64,000 bases of DNA, from positions 108,457 through 172,456 of the forward strand of contig JACIWK010000001.1 in assembly GCA_014360985.1 (NCBI GenBank), read 5' to 3'. The position numbers and the translations under genes were made by a program. How positions within the stretch are numbered: position 1 is the stretch's first letter; every line of letters starts with the position of its first letter. Below are positions 1 through 7,975 of the stretch, piece after piece. The notes beneath the pieces are model-generated. The model ran no database searches. It worked only from the letters and a program-made list of their open reading frames with translations, and had not been told where the DNA came from. Source of the DNA: Candidatus Bipolaricaulota bacterium (lineage in GTDB: Bacteria > Bipolaricaulota > Bipolaricaulia > Bipolaricaulales > Bipolaricaulaceae).

Positions 1-264
1 CTCTCGGTGCGCGACGACCTCGCCGTTGATGTCCACGAGGACGGGGACATCTTGGCCGTGGCGGCTCTTCAGGTGAAGGCAGGCTATTCGGGCGAGGGCG
101 GACCGGAACTGCGGATCCCCCGCCGGGAGATGGCGGAACCCGCCGCGGAGGTCCACGTATACCCCTCCCCCTTCGGCCCTCACCACGGCCTCGCCCCTCT
201 CCCCCACAACCCGGAGGAGCCCGAGGCAGAATCCGCGCACCTCTTCAAGGAGTCGGGGGTCCAT
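1..264 (-). CDS. khpB: Jag/KhpB-type RNA-binding protein (5' part only)
   Basis: The gene starts at the ATG whose complement ends at 264 and runs off the left edge, leaving 88 residues. The start MDPRLLEEVRGFCLG is followed about 65 residues later by VPVLVDINGEVVAHRE, which fits the Jag/KhpB pattern of a KH-like domain (an R3H domain would lie beyond the edge). KhpB proteins bind RNA and influence cell-envelope growth. The start overlaps the last 20 nt of yidC in another frame, so the two are translationally coupled. The yidC-jag pair is a classic arrangement, usually following rnpA and rpmH. The family call rests on the short motif and the neighbour. Confidence 0.7.
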   Translation of the reverse strand, partial: MDPRLLEEVRGFCLGLLRVVGERGEAVVRAEGGGVYVDLRGGFRHLPAGDPQFRSALARIACLHLKSRHGQDVPVLVDINGEVVAHRE

Positions 265-1717
265 CCGCAGCCGGGGCCCGGTTCGTCTCTCGCGCCATCT
301 CCAGATCGAAGATGAACTGCTGACCGATCTGGAGGAGGGTGGAGAGCAGCCAATACAGCCACAGCCCGGCGGGGAAGCTGAGGAAGAGGAGGGCCATCAC
401 GATCGGGAACACCCACCCCATCAGCTGACTCCCCCCGGTCGGGGGTTCGGGCATCCGGCGCTGGGTCAGCCACTGCTGGAGGAGCTGCGCCCCTGTGGCG
501 AGGATGATCATGATGTAGTACGGGTCCGGCTGCGACAGGTCGCGCAGCCAGAGGAACCCCGGCGAGATGTGGATCTGCTCCGCGGAGTGCATGATCGCCT
601 GCCAGAGGAGGATCAGGATCGGGAACTGGAGGATCAGGGGCAGGCACCCCCCGAGCGGGTTCACCTTCTCCTGGCGGTAGAGCTCCATCATCTGCTGCTG
701 CAGGGTCTGGCGATCGTCCTTGTACTTCTCCTGGAGCCGCTTCAGCTTGGGGGCCAGGCGCTGCATCTTCGCCATGGACCGGTACTGGTTGCGCATGAGG
801 GGATAGGTCACGATGCGGGTGATGATCGTGAACAGAATGATCGCCCAGCCGTAGTTCCCGGTGAAACGGTAGAGCCACTCGAAGAACTTCATCACCCACA
901 CCAGGAACTGGGAGAAGAAACCCACCGGCGCCACCACCCCCAGGCCCGCCTTCTCGAGGAGCACGTAGCGGTTACGGCCCGTGTATAGGATCCCCCGGAG
1001 CGCAATCTGGCCCGTTCCCTCGACGCCGAATACGGGATGCCCAGCCTCGTTCACGCCAAGGAAAGGAACTGCGTCCCCTCCGTCCAGACGGAGGAAGTAC
1101 ACCCGATCCTTGCCCACCAATCCCAATCCCTGGAACTGGGCGTAGCTCCCTGGTGCGAGGGGGGCAGTGGACGTCTTCCCATCGTAGAGGAACAAGAGTT
1201 CCATCTCGCTTCCACTCGGGCGGTGACCAAGGACAAGGCGAATCCTCTGGCCGGGGGCGCTAACGTCCACCACCACATCCATCGTGTACAGAGCGTCCCA
1301 CCGAACCAGAAACTCCTTGGTGGCGACGAGGTCATCCCCCGCATGGCTGAGAACGACCACTGCCTGATCGGCCCCACGCGTTTCGGCCGCAGCGACATAG
1401 GGTCGAGGGTCGAAGGTATCCCCCCCTACCCAGACCTCAAATGGCAGGCTCACCCGATACCCCAACGTCGGTTGAGCACCGCTGCTCCAGCCAGGGACAG
1501 CGTCGAGGACCGTTGTCCCGTACCCAGCGAAATGAACGAACGCGCTGCGTAACGTCCCACCCGCTTCGGAGAACCGGTAGCGAACGAGGCTCGTCGTGAC
1601 CTGAACGATCTCCGTCCCCTCCTCGACCATGCGGAGGATCTCCACCGGCTCCGCGACGGCGAGGAGGGAGCACGCGAGGGCGGCGAGGATGCCCAGGACC
1701 AGGATGCGCTGGTGCAT
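245..1717 (-). CDS. yidC: Membrane protein insertase YidC
   Basis: The 490-residue protein inserts and folds inner-membrane proteins, alone or with SecYEG. An N-terminal hydrophobic stretch (MHQRILVLGILAALACSLL) leads into a large periplasmic region of roughly residues 25-265, typical of diderm YidC. The conserved insertase core follows, with its first helix ending in TIITRIVTYPL. The arginine there is the conserved groove residue. The cytoplasmic helical hairpin KLKRLQEKYKDDRQ and the NPLGGCLPLILQFPI segment follow. The C terminus is short and weakly charged. The gene precedes khpB with a 20-nt overlap. No clear promoter is visible in the 80 bp shared with divergent ribE. Confidence 0.95.
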   Translation of the reverse strand: MHQRILVLGILAALACSLLAVAEPVEILRMVEEGTEIVQVTTSLVRYRFSEAGGTLRSAFVHFAGYGTTVLDAVPGWSSGAQPTLGYRVSLPFEVWVGGDTFDPRPYVAAAETRGADQAVVVLSHAGDDLVATKEFLVRWDALYTMDVVVDVSAPGQRIRLVLGHRPSGSEMELLFLYDGKTSTAPLAPGSYAQFQGLGLVGKDRVYFLRLDGGDAVPFLGVNEAGHPVFGVEGTGQIALRGILYTGRNRYVLLEKAGLGVVAPVGFFSQFLVWVMKFFEWLYRFTGNYGWAIILFTIITRIVTYPLMRNQYRSMAKMQRLAPKLKRLQEKYKDDRQTLQQQMMELYRQEKVNPLGGCLPLILQFPILILLWQAIMHSAEQIHISPGFLWLRDLSQPDPYYIMIILATGAQLLQQWLTQRRMPEPPTGGSQLMGWVFPIVMALLFLSFPAGLWLYWLLSTLLQIGQQFIFDLEMARETNRAPAADGPPTP

Positions 1718-1784
1718 AACCTCGCGACTTTACCGGGGAGATCTCCTCTCCTCAACGTGCCTTGGGGAAAACCAGCGGCGGACG

Positions 1785-1790
1785 TACACT
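1785..1790 (+). promoter_or_regulatory. -10 box of the rib-hisS operon, leaderless type
   Basis: TACACT lies 8 nt upstream of the ribE ATG, so transcription would begin at or just before the start codon. No Shine-Dalgarno sequence is present. The same geometry recurs at many genes in this window. No FMN riboswitch fits in the roughly 80-bp gap. Confidence 0.5.
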
Positions 1791-1798
1791 CGCCCACG

Positions 1799-2368
1799 AT
1801 GTTCACCGGAATCGTGCGCGTCCTGGGCGAGGTGGTGGAGCGGTCCCCCCACCGCCTCGTCGTGGACAGCCCCGATCTCACCCCCGCCCCAGGGGCGAGT
1901 GTGGCTGTGAACGGGGTGTGCCTGACCGTGACCGAATCAAGAGGGAGGAGAATGACGATGGACCTCTCCGCGGAGACGATCGCCCGCACCACGCTCGGCG
2001 ATCTCCGGCCGGGGGACCCCGTCAACCTCGAGCCGGCGCTGCGGGCCGGGGACGAACTGGGGGGGCACCTTCTCCTCGGCCATGTGGACACGGTGGGGAA
2101 GGTCGCTTTGATCGAGCGGAAGGGGGAGGACGTGCTCCTTGGGATCACGTTCGCCCCCCGCTACGCTGCCCTTCTCTCCGACAAGGGGTCGGTGGGGGTG
2201 GATGGGGTCAGTCTGACCCCGTTCGCGGTGGGTGACGGCACGTTCCGGTGCGCGATCGTCCCCTACACATGGGAGCACACCAACCTCTCCGCGCGGCGGG
2301 TGGGGGAGCGGGTGAACCTGGAGTTCGACATCTTGGCAAAATACGTGCACAAGTGGAGGGAGAGGTGA
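1799..2368 (+). CDS. ribE: Riboflavin synthase alpha chain
   Basis: The 189-residue enzyme dismutates two 6,7-dimethyl-8-ribityllumazine molecules to riboflavin. I chose the ATG at 1799 because the product then begins with the family-defining MFTGIV. The ORF-track extension to 1712 adds 29 unrelated residues. Two lumazine-binding repeats are visible. The first has SVAVNGVCLTV. The second starts at GGHLLLGHVDTVGKV and contains VGVDGVSLTP. It is the first gene of the ribE-ribBA-ribH-hisS operon. Its stop overlaps the ribBA start by 4 nt. Confidence 0.95.
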   Translation: MFTGIVRVLGEVVERSPHRLVVDSPDLTPAPGASVAVNGVCLTVTESRGRRMTMDLSAETIARTTLGDLRPGDPVNLEPALRAGDELGGHLLLGHVDTVGKVALIERKGEDVLLGITFAPRYAALLSDKGSVGVDGVSLTPFAVGDGTFRCAIVPYTWEHTNLSARRVGERVNLEFDILAKYVHKWRER

Positions 2369-3567
2369 CGCTGGCGACGGTCGAGGAGGCGGTGGAGGCG
2401 CTCCGCGCGGGCCGAATGATCATCGTCGTGGACGACGAGGATCGGGAGAACGAGGGCGACCTCGTGCTGGCGGCGGAGAAGGCAACTCCGGACGCGATCA
2501 ACTTCATGCTCCGCGAGGGGCGGGGCCTGCTGTGTGTCCCTCTGCCCCGGGAGTGGGCGAAGCGGCTGGAGCTCAGGCCGATGGTCGAGCCGCCGGAGGA
2601 CAGCCACGAAACGGCCTTCACGATCTCTGTCGACGCCCGCCGCGGCGTCTCCACCGGGATCTCCGCCGCCGACCGGACGCGGACGATCCTCGTCCTCGCC
2701 GATCCCACCAGCGGGCCGGAGGACCTCGCCCGCCCCGGGCACGTGTTCCCCCTCATCGCCCGCGAGGGGGGGGTCCTCCGTCGGGCCGGGCACACCGAAG
2801 CGGCGGTGGACCTGTGCCGCATCGCTGGACTCCAACCTGTGGGCGTGATCTGCGAGATCATGAACGACGACGGGACGATGGCCCGACTGCCCGAGCTCAC
2901 GGTTTTCGCCGAGCGACACGGCCTTCCCATCCTCACCATCGCTGACCTAATTGCGTACCGCAAGAAGCAGGAGAAGCTCGTGGAACGGGTCTGCGAGGCC
3001 GAGCTCCCCACGCGATACGGGCGGTTTCGGATCGTCACGTTTCGGGACATCCTCACCGGCCAGGAGCATATCGCCCTCACCAAGGGCGACCTGGGCGGAG
3101 ACGAGCCGGCCCTGGTGCGGGTGCACTCGGAGTGTTTGACCGGGGATGCGCTGGGGTCGCTCCGCTGCGACTGTGGGGACCAACTGCGCACTGCGCTGCA
3201 GATGATCGAGCGCGAGGGCCGGGGGGTCGTCCTCTACATGCGTCAGGAGGGGCGAGGGATCGGGCTCCTGGGGAAGCTGTGCGCGTACCAACTTCAGGAC
3301 CAAGGCCTGGACACGGTGGAGGCAAACCTGCGGCTCGGGTACCCGGCGGACCTGCGCGAGTACGGGATCGGGGCCCAGATCCTGGTCGACCTCGGGGTGA
3401 AGCGGATCCGACTCCTCACCAACAACCCGCGCAAGGTGGCCGGCCTCGCTGGATACGGCCTGGTGATCGTGGACACCGTGCCGATCGAGGTCGAGCCCAA
3501 CCCCTACAACGTGCGCTACCTCAAGGCGAAGAAGGAGAAGCTCGGCCACAAGCTGGACAAGGTCTAG
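2365..3567 (+). CDS. ribBA: Bifunctional DHBP synthase / GTP cyclohydrolase II
   Basis: The 400-residue fusion supplies both precursors of riboflavin synthesis. Residues about 1-200 are 3,4-dihydroxy-2-butanone 4-phosphate synthase (VVDDEDRENEGDLVLAAE acidic metal site). Residues about 205-400 are GTP cyclohydrolase II, with HSECLTGDALGSLRCDCGDQ supplying the zinc cysteines and RQEGRGIGLLGKL the catalytic loop. I chose the GTG at 2365. It overlaps the ribE stop as GTGA and follows GGAGGGAGAG. The ATG at 2248 would sit inside ribE. The gene is co-transcribed with ribE and ribH. Confidence 0.95.
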   Translation: MTLATVEEAVEALRAGRMIIVVDDEDRENEGDLVLAAEKATPDAINFMLREGRGLLCVPLPREWAKRLELRPMVEPPEDSHETAFTISVDARRGVSTGISAADRTRTILVLADPTSGPEDLARPGHVFPLIAREGGVLRRAGHTEAAVDLCRIAGLQPVGVICEIMNDDGTMARLPELTVFAERHGLPILTIADLIAYRKKQEKLVERVCEAELPTRYGRFRIVTFRDILTGQEHIALTKGDLGGDEPALVRVHSECLTGDALGSLRCDCGDQLRTALQMIEREGRGVVLYMRQEGRGIGLLGKLCAYQLQDQGLDTVEANLRLGYPADLREYGIGAQILVDLGVKRIRLLTNNPRKVAGLAGYGLVIVDTVPIEVEPNPYNVRYLKAKKEKLGHKLDKV

Positions 3568-3581
3568 CCAAGGAGGAGAAG

Positions 3582-4049
3582 ATGGCATCGTACGAAGGCA
3601 AGCTGGATGGCAAGGGCCTCAAGGTTGGGATCGCCGTGTCGCGGTTCAACGACCTCGTGACGAAGGAGCTTCTGGGTGGGGCGCTCGATCGGCTGCACCG
3701 GCTGGGGGTGGCGGAGAAGGACATCTCTATCGCATGGGTCCCGGGGGCGTTCGAGCTCCCGCGGGCGGTCCAGGATCTCGGGGCATCGGGGAAGTTCCAC
3801 GGCGTGCTCGCCCTTGCCGCCGTGGTGCGCGGGGCCACCCCCCACTTCGAGTACGTGGCCGCCGAGGCCGCCAAGGGCCTCGCCAAGCTCAACCTCGAAC
3901 TTCCCGTGCCGGTAGCGTTCGGGGTTCTCACCGCGGACACGATGGACCAGGCCCTGGAGCGGGCGGGCGGCAAGGTCGGGAACAAGGGCGCCCAGGCCGC
4001 CGAAGCCCTCGTGGAGATGATCAATCTCGAGCGGGCGATCGGCAAATGA
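3582..4049 (+). CDS. ribH: 6,7-dimethyl-8-ribityllumazine synthase
   Basis: The 155-residue lumazine synthase condenses the butanone phosphate made by RibB with the ribitylaminouracil intermediate. The ATG at 3582 follows an AGGAGGAGA ribosome site. Family motifs include FNDLVTKELLGGALD, WVPGAFELP and LAAVVRGATPHFEYV, with the catalytic histidine in that last segment. The tail has GVLTADTMDQALERAGGK. The stop overlaps the hisS start (ATGA). RibD (deaminase/reductase) is not in this operon and must be encoded elsewhere. Confidence 0.95.
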   Translation: MASYEGKLDGKGLKVGIAVSRFNDLVTKELLGGALDRLHRLGVAEKDISIAWVPGAFELPRAVQDLGASGKFHGVLALAAVVRGATPHFEYVAAEAAKGLAKLNLELPVPVAFGVLTADTMDQALERAGGKVGNKGAQAAEALVEMINLERAIGK

Positions 4050-5314
4050 AGGTGGAGAGCGTCCGCGGGATGCGCGACATCCTCCCCGAGGAGACCCCGC
4101 TCTGGCAGAAGCTGGAAGCGGAGATCCGCGCCGCGTTCGCCCTCTACGGGTACCGCGAGATCCGCGTCCCCCTCGTCGAGCGGGTCGAGCTCTTCTCCCG
4201 CGGGGTCGGCGAGGAGACCGAGGTCGTGGACAAGCAGATGTACGTGTTCCCCGACCGGAAGGGCCTCCCGCTCGCCCTGCGGCCCGAGGCGACGGCGTCC
4301 GTGGTCCGGGCCTACGTCGAGCACGGGCTCCACGCCAAGGGCGACCTCGCCAAGCTCTACTACCTGGGGGCGATGTTCCGCTACGAGAAGCCGCAACTGG
4401 GCCGCCAGCGCCAGTTCCACCAGTACGGGGTCGAGGCGATCGGGTCGCTCGATCCCGCCCTCGACGCCGAGGTGATGGACCTCGCCTGGCACCTCATGGA
4501 GCGCCTCGCCCTGCGGCGGGAGGGTCTTCTCCTCCGGCTGAACTCGATTGGGTGCCGGGACGACCGCCCCGTGTACCGCGAGGCCCTCCAGGGCTACTTC
4601 GCGGCCCGGGTGGGGGACCTGTGTCCGGAGTGCCGGAGGCGGCTCGAGACGAACCCCCTGCGGATCCTCGACTGCAAGGAGGAGGGGTGCCGCGCCCTCG
4701 CGCGGTCGGCCCCGCGCTCCGTGGACCACCTCTGCCCAGGGTGCCGTCAGCACTTCGCCGATGTCCAGGCCCACCTCGCGGACCTCGGGCTCGCCCACGA
4801 GTTTGACCCGACCCTCGTTCGGGGCCTCGACTACTACACCCGCACCGTATTCGAGCTCTGCTCGCGCGACCTCGGGGCCCAGGACGCTCTCCTCGGCGGC
4901 GGGCGGTACGACGATCTCGTGGAACTCCTCGGCGGCCCCCCTACCCCAGCCGTCGGGTTCGCGGGCGGGATGGAGCGGCTGGTCATCGTCCTTTCCGCCC
5001 AGCAGGGCGCGGAAGGGGCGTCGGCACCCGCGCTCGACCTGTACCTCGTCCCGATCGGGGACGACGCCAGGCGCGAGGGAGCGAAGCTTCTCGCCGCCGT
5101 GCGCCGGAGCGGCCTCTCCGTGGACACCGACTACATGGGGCGGTCCCTGCGCAAGGCGATGCAGGTGGCCGGCCGCACCGCACGTTACGCGGCGATCTTG
5201 GGCCCCGACGAACTCGCCCGCGGCGAGATCAAGCTCAAGAACCTTGCCACCGGGGAGGAGAAGGCGGTCCGCCTCCCGCAGTTTGCCGCCGACCCTCACA
5301 CCCTCATCCGCTGA
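4046..5314 (+). CDS. hisS: Histidyl-tRNA synthetase
   Basis: The 422-residue class II synthetase charges tRNA-His. The start MKVESVRGMRDILPEE matches the family. RPEATASVVRAY belongs to motif 2, RGLDYYTRTVFE is the histidine A signature, and GGGRYDDLVE follows it. An insertion carrying CPECRRRL and CPGC with a DCK element looks like the cysteine-rich insertion of many bacterial HisRS. The C-terminal anticodon-binding domain occupies about residues 330-422. The ATG overlaps the ribH stop by 4 nt, so an aminoacyl-tRNA synthetase is tied to the flavin operon. Confidence 0.95.
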   Translation: MKVESVRGMRDILPEETPLWQKLEAEIRAAFALYGYREIRVPLVERVELFSRGVGEETEVVDKQMYVFPDRKGLPLALRPEATASVVRAYVEHGLHAKGDLAKLYYLGAMFRYEKPQLGRQRQFHQYGVEAIGSLDPALDAEVMDLAWHLMERLALRREGLLLRLNSIGCRDDRPVYREALQGYFAARVGDLCPECRRRLETNPLRILDCKEEGCRALARSAPRSVDHLCPGCRQHFADVQAHLADLGLAHEFDPTLVRGLDYYTRTVFELCSRDLGAQDALLGGGRYDDLVELLGGPPTPAVGFAGGMERLVIVLSAQQGAEGASAPALDLYLVPIGDDARREGAKLLAAVRRSGLSVDTDYMGRSLRKAMQVAGRTARYAAILGPDELARGEIKLKNLATGEEKAVRLPQFAADPHTLIR

Positions 5315-5351
5315 CCTGCTGAAGCAGGTTCATACGGAAGACCCAAGCCGC

Positions 5352-5456
5352 ATCGCCGACCACGCCGAGGATGCCGAGAACGGCCGGTTCAGGTTTGGGT
5401 TAAACCCAAAGCTTCCCAGGTCTCCTCTGCGCTCTGGGCACGCTCGGCGTGCATAA
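5352..5456. repeat. Dispersed imperfect palindrome, copy 1
   Basis: The left arm CGCCGACCACGCCGAGGATG and the right arm with CTCTGCGCTCTGGGCACGCT are imperfect inverted copies. The motif family (CCGCCGAGCNCGCNGAGATC) recurs near 20.6, 46.1 and 57.3 kb. A local 8-bp inverted repeat, TTTGGGTT-A-AACCCAAA, lies at 5394-5410 between the arms. The element fills the gap between the convergent hisS and nucleotidyltransferase genes and carries no gene. Confidence 0.5.
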
Positions 5457-5553
5457 CCTTCTCCCCTTGGGGACCCACATCTTCTCCGCATGGCCGAACG
5501 TCCCACGGGCCATCCCCACACATCCTGTCCGCTCCTCATCCAGCGACGAATCG

Positions 5554-6471
5554 TCAATCCGTTCCCGAGTCCCCCCCCTCGCCGCGGATCGAAGCTCCCC
5601 TTCCAATGAGGACGTCCTTCAATCGAACATCCCGCACCGTGGCTCCCTCGTCCACCACAACTCCATCCAACACCGCTCCCTCAATGCGCCCTGGCCCCAT
5701 GATCACAGACCGCGTAATGGTGGACCCCACCACCTGTGCCTCGGGATGGACCCAGCTTTCGCCGCCCGTGTACCGCAGGTGGGCCTCGATATAACTCTCA
5801 CGGCTCCCAATGTCAAACCACTCCCCCTCAAAGAGGAACGCCTCGACGGGATGCTGGAATAGGAGCCACTCCAGGAAGTATCCCGGGCTGTCCTGATGGC
5901 CAACGGCCTGGTCCACGAAAGCCCTGAATAGGGGAAGAATGGACCGCGGGAACAAGAAACAAGCTGCGCTCACCAGGGTCGAGCAGGGACGATCAGGCTT
6001 TTCCTGGAAGGAGACTACCCGGTTCCCCTCGACCACGGCCACCCCATAGCGCCGGCGAGCGAGGTCGGGACGCTTCAGATCGTAGAGGGCAACCAGGGTC
6101 TGTCCCTGGAACGCGCGCCGGAAGTCCGCCAGGCTCAAGCTCAGTAGGTTATCCCCTCCAATCACCAACAGGTCATCATCGAGATGCAGCCTGTCTACGA
6201 GATAGGCAAGGGCCCCCACCGATCCCAGCTTTTCCTCCTCGGAGGCCGATGGCTCCACGACCACGTCCACCGCCCGCCCCTTGGCCCACGCCGCGAACTG
6301 GGCCTCGAACCGCCGGTTCACAGCGAGGATCGGCCGCTCTGGTCCCGATAGCTGATCCATGATGTAGTCCAGGATCGGCCTCCCAACCACAGGAAGGAGC
6401 GGCTTGGGACGGTCGCGGGTGATCGGCCAGAGGCGCTTTCCATACCCACCGGCGAGGATCACCGTTCGCAT
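5554..6471 (-). CDS. Sugar-phosphate nucleotidyltransferase (NDP-sugar pyrophosphorylase)
   Basis: The 305-residue protein is of the GlmU/RmlA/ManC-like type. It starts MRTVILAGGYGKRLWPITRD, the nucleotide-binding GG-x-G-x-RL loop, followed by RPKPLLPVVGRPI. GGDNLL supplies the metal-binding aspartate. WFDIGSRESYIEAH is the usual end of the catalytic domain. The C-terminal 60 residues look like a short left-handed beta-helix (VHPEAQVVGSTI, VVDEGATVRDV). The substrate is not readable from sequence. Because mannosylglycerate synthase lies nearby, GDP-mannose formation is an attractive inference. The start overlaps the upstream glycosyltransferase by 13 nt. Confidence 0.8.
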   Translation of the reverse strand: MRTVILAGGYGKRLWPITRDRPKPLLPVVGRPILDYIMDQLSGPERPILAVNRRFEAQFAAWAKGRAVDVVVEPSASEEEKLGSVGALAYLVDRLHLDDDLLVIGGDNLLSLSLADFRRAFQGQTLVALYDLKRPDLARRRYGVAVVEGNRVVSFQEKPDRPCSTLVSAACFLFPRSILPLFRAFVDQAVGHQDSPGYFLEWLLFQHPVEAFLFEGEWFDIGSRESYIEAHLRYTGGESWVHPEAQVVGSTITRSVIMGPGRIEGAVLDGVVVDEGATVRDVRLKDVLIGRGASIRGEGGDSGTD

Positions 6472-7832
6472 GGTTCACGTCCTGTCCCTGGCCGGCCCTG
6501 GAGGGCTCCGCTCACCAGACGGTCCAGTTTCTCTTTGAGGATCTCGAGGGAGAAGCGCGCTTTGCCGAGGGCATAATTGTGCTCAACGAGCTTGCGGTAC
6601 CGATCCGGCCTGGAGAGGAGATCGGCAACCTCTTGCGCCGCACGGCGGAGGGTGGGCTCAGGCACCCGAGCAAGACCGTCCTCATCTCGCTCATAACTGT
6701 GCCCGAGCGATACGTACTGAAACCCTGCCGGAGCGATGTCGGACCGGAACACGGGATATTCATAGACCGTCATCGGCAATCTCGCCCATACCGCCTCCAG
6801 GAACTGGTTGCCCCAGCCTTCCTGGAGTGACGGGTAAGTGACGAAGTCCGCGCACAGGTACGTGTCCCAAAGCGAGAGGCACCCTGGGCGACGCGTGGAG
6901 GCCACCTGGTCCGACACGAACCGGGCGTCGACGCCCAGACGAGCGGCACGCTCCCAGAGAGCCTCGCAGTACCCTGGGTCCTCGACGAGGTTGGGGAGGA
7001 GAACCACCGGCCGCCCGGAGAAGCCGCCCCCCCGCTCGCGGACGCGGCGATCAAGGGCGCCTCGGTGTTCGGGCAACCCCAGCCGCGCCACAAGCTCGAG
7101 CGCGATCTCAATACCCTTGCGACGGACGATCCGGGTCGCCTGGAGGAATACCACGTCAGCCAAGGAAAGACCCATATGCTCAAGCAAAGCCCAGCGGGAC
7201 TCCCCTTGGGTCGGCGAAGAACGAAAGTCGAACACATTGGGAACCACGGTCGACGGAATGCCCCGTCGGCGCAACTCCTCGTGCGCGATGCGGTTGATCA
7301 CGATGTGCGTCACGCGGGGACTACGGGGAGGGAAGTACTTGTCCACCAGGTCTCGTACCCACGCGGCAGTGGGACTTCGGTACTCGTCCCGCTCCCAGTG
7401 GAAATCATGGTGGTGGGCCAGCACGGGTAGCTGGAGCGCCTCGACCGCTCGCCACACACCCACCGTGGCAGGCAGGTTGAGCGGTAGTCCCCACAGGTTA
7501 TGCACTACGAGGAGATCGAGGCCGAACACGGAGGCGAACTCCTTCACCTCTACCTCGATCCGCGCCGCCACGTCCTCAAGATGATCTTCCAGGTCCCTTT
7601 CGGTACGGTAGTCCGCCAGGCGCTCAAACGCGTTCCGACGGATTTGCAGGACCTCCGGATGATCTAGGGACATCTCAGGGACGACGAAGGCTTCTTCCCC
7701 CGTCCCGCAGCGGCCCGTGCACACAAACGTCTGATGCCCCAACTGGTGCAAGACCTGCCGACTCTTATCGATCTCGAGCGAGACCCCATCAATGTCCCCG
7801 GTACGGAAATGGCAGATCCCAATGCGCCCCAT
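6459..7832 (-). CDS. GT4-family glycosyltransferase
   Basis: The 457-residue GT-B enzyme starts GRIGICHFRTGDIDGVSLEI, a Rossmann strand with a nucleotide-loop glycine. The C-terminal half has the GT4 donor site YPSLQEGWGNQFLEAVW (E-x7-E type). VVFLQATRIVRRKGIE marks the start of the second Rossmann domain. It forms a two-gene operon with the nucleotidyltransferase and is divergent from the GntR-SBP regulator. Given the neighbouring genes it may make a glycosylglycerate-type compatible solute or a derivative such as mannosylglucosylglycerate. That is a guess from context, since donor and acceptor cannot be read. Confidence 0.75.
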   Translation of the reverse strand: MGRIGICHFRTGDIDGVSLEIDKSRQVLHQLGHQTFVCTGRCGTGEEAFVVPEMSLDHPEVLQIRRNAFERLADYRTERDLEDHLEDVAARIEVEVKEFASVFGLDLLVVHNLWGLPLNLPATVGVWRAVEALQLPVLAHHHDFHWERDEYRSPTAAWVRDLVDKYFPPRSPRVTHIVINRIAHEELRRRGIPSTVVPNVFDFRSSPTQGESRWALLEHMGLSLADVVFLQATRIVRRKGIEIALELVARLGLPEHRGALDRRVRERGGGFSGRPVVLLPNLVEDPGYCEALWERAARLGVDARFVSDQVASTRRPGCLSLWDTYLCADFVTYPSLQEGWGNQFLEAVWARLPMTVYEYPVFRSDIAPAGFQYVSLGHSYERDEDGLARVPEPTLRRAAQEVADLLSRPDRYRKLVEHNYALGKARFSLEILKEKLDRLVSGALQGRPGTGREPCER

Positions 7833-7841
7833 CTGACCAAG

Positions 7842-7847
7842 ATTATA
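7842..7847 (-). promoter_or_regulatory. -10 box TATAAT of the glycosyltransferase operon
   Basis: On the minus strand, TATAAT is separated by 9 nt from the ATG at 7832, and no ribosome site is present. This predicts a leaderless mRNA. Confidence 0.55.
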
Positions 7848-7934
7848 CGGTACCCGCCGGGGTGGAGGTATCTCCCCGAGGATGCAGGGCCGTGCCTTCT
7901 CACAGACTGCTCATCGTGCCAGGCAAACACCCCG

Positions 7935-7964
7935 TTGAGCATCCTTGGGCAGGGGGTCTATAAT
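7935..7964 (+). promoter_or_regulatory. Promoter of the GntR-SBP regulator
   Basis: TTGAGC (7935-7940), an 18-nt spacer and a perfect TATAAT (7959-7964). The ATG is 11 nt downstream of the -10 box with no Shine-Dalgarno sequence, so the transcript is leaderless or nearly so. Confidence 0.6.
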
Positions 7965-7975
7965 CAATCAGCAAG

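Noticed and set aside
1718-1798. Possible FMN riboswitch before ribE
   Set aside because: The gap is about 80 nt and a leaderless -10 box sits next to the ATG, leaving no room.
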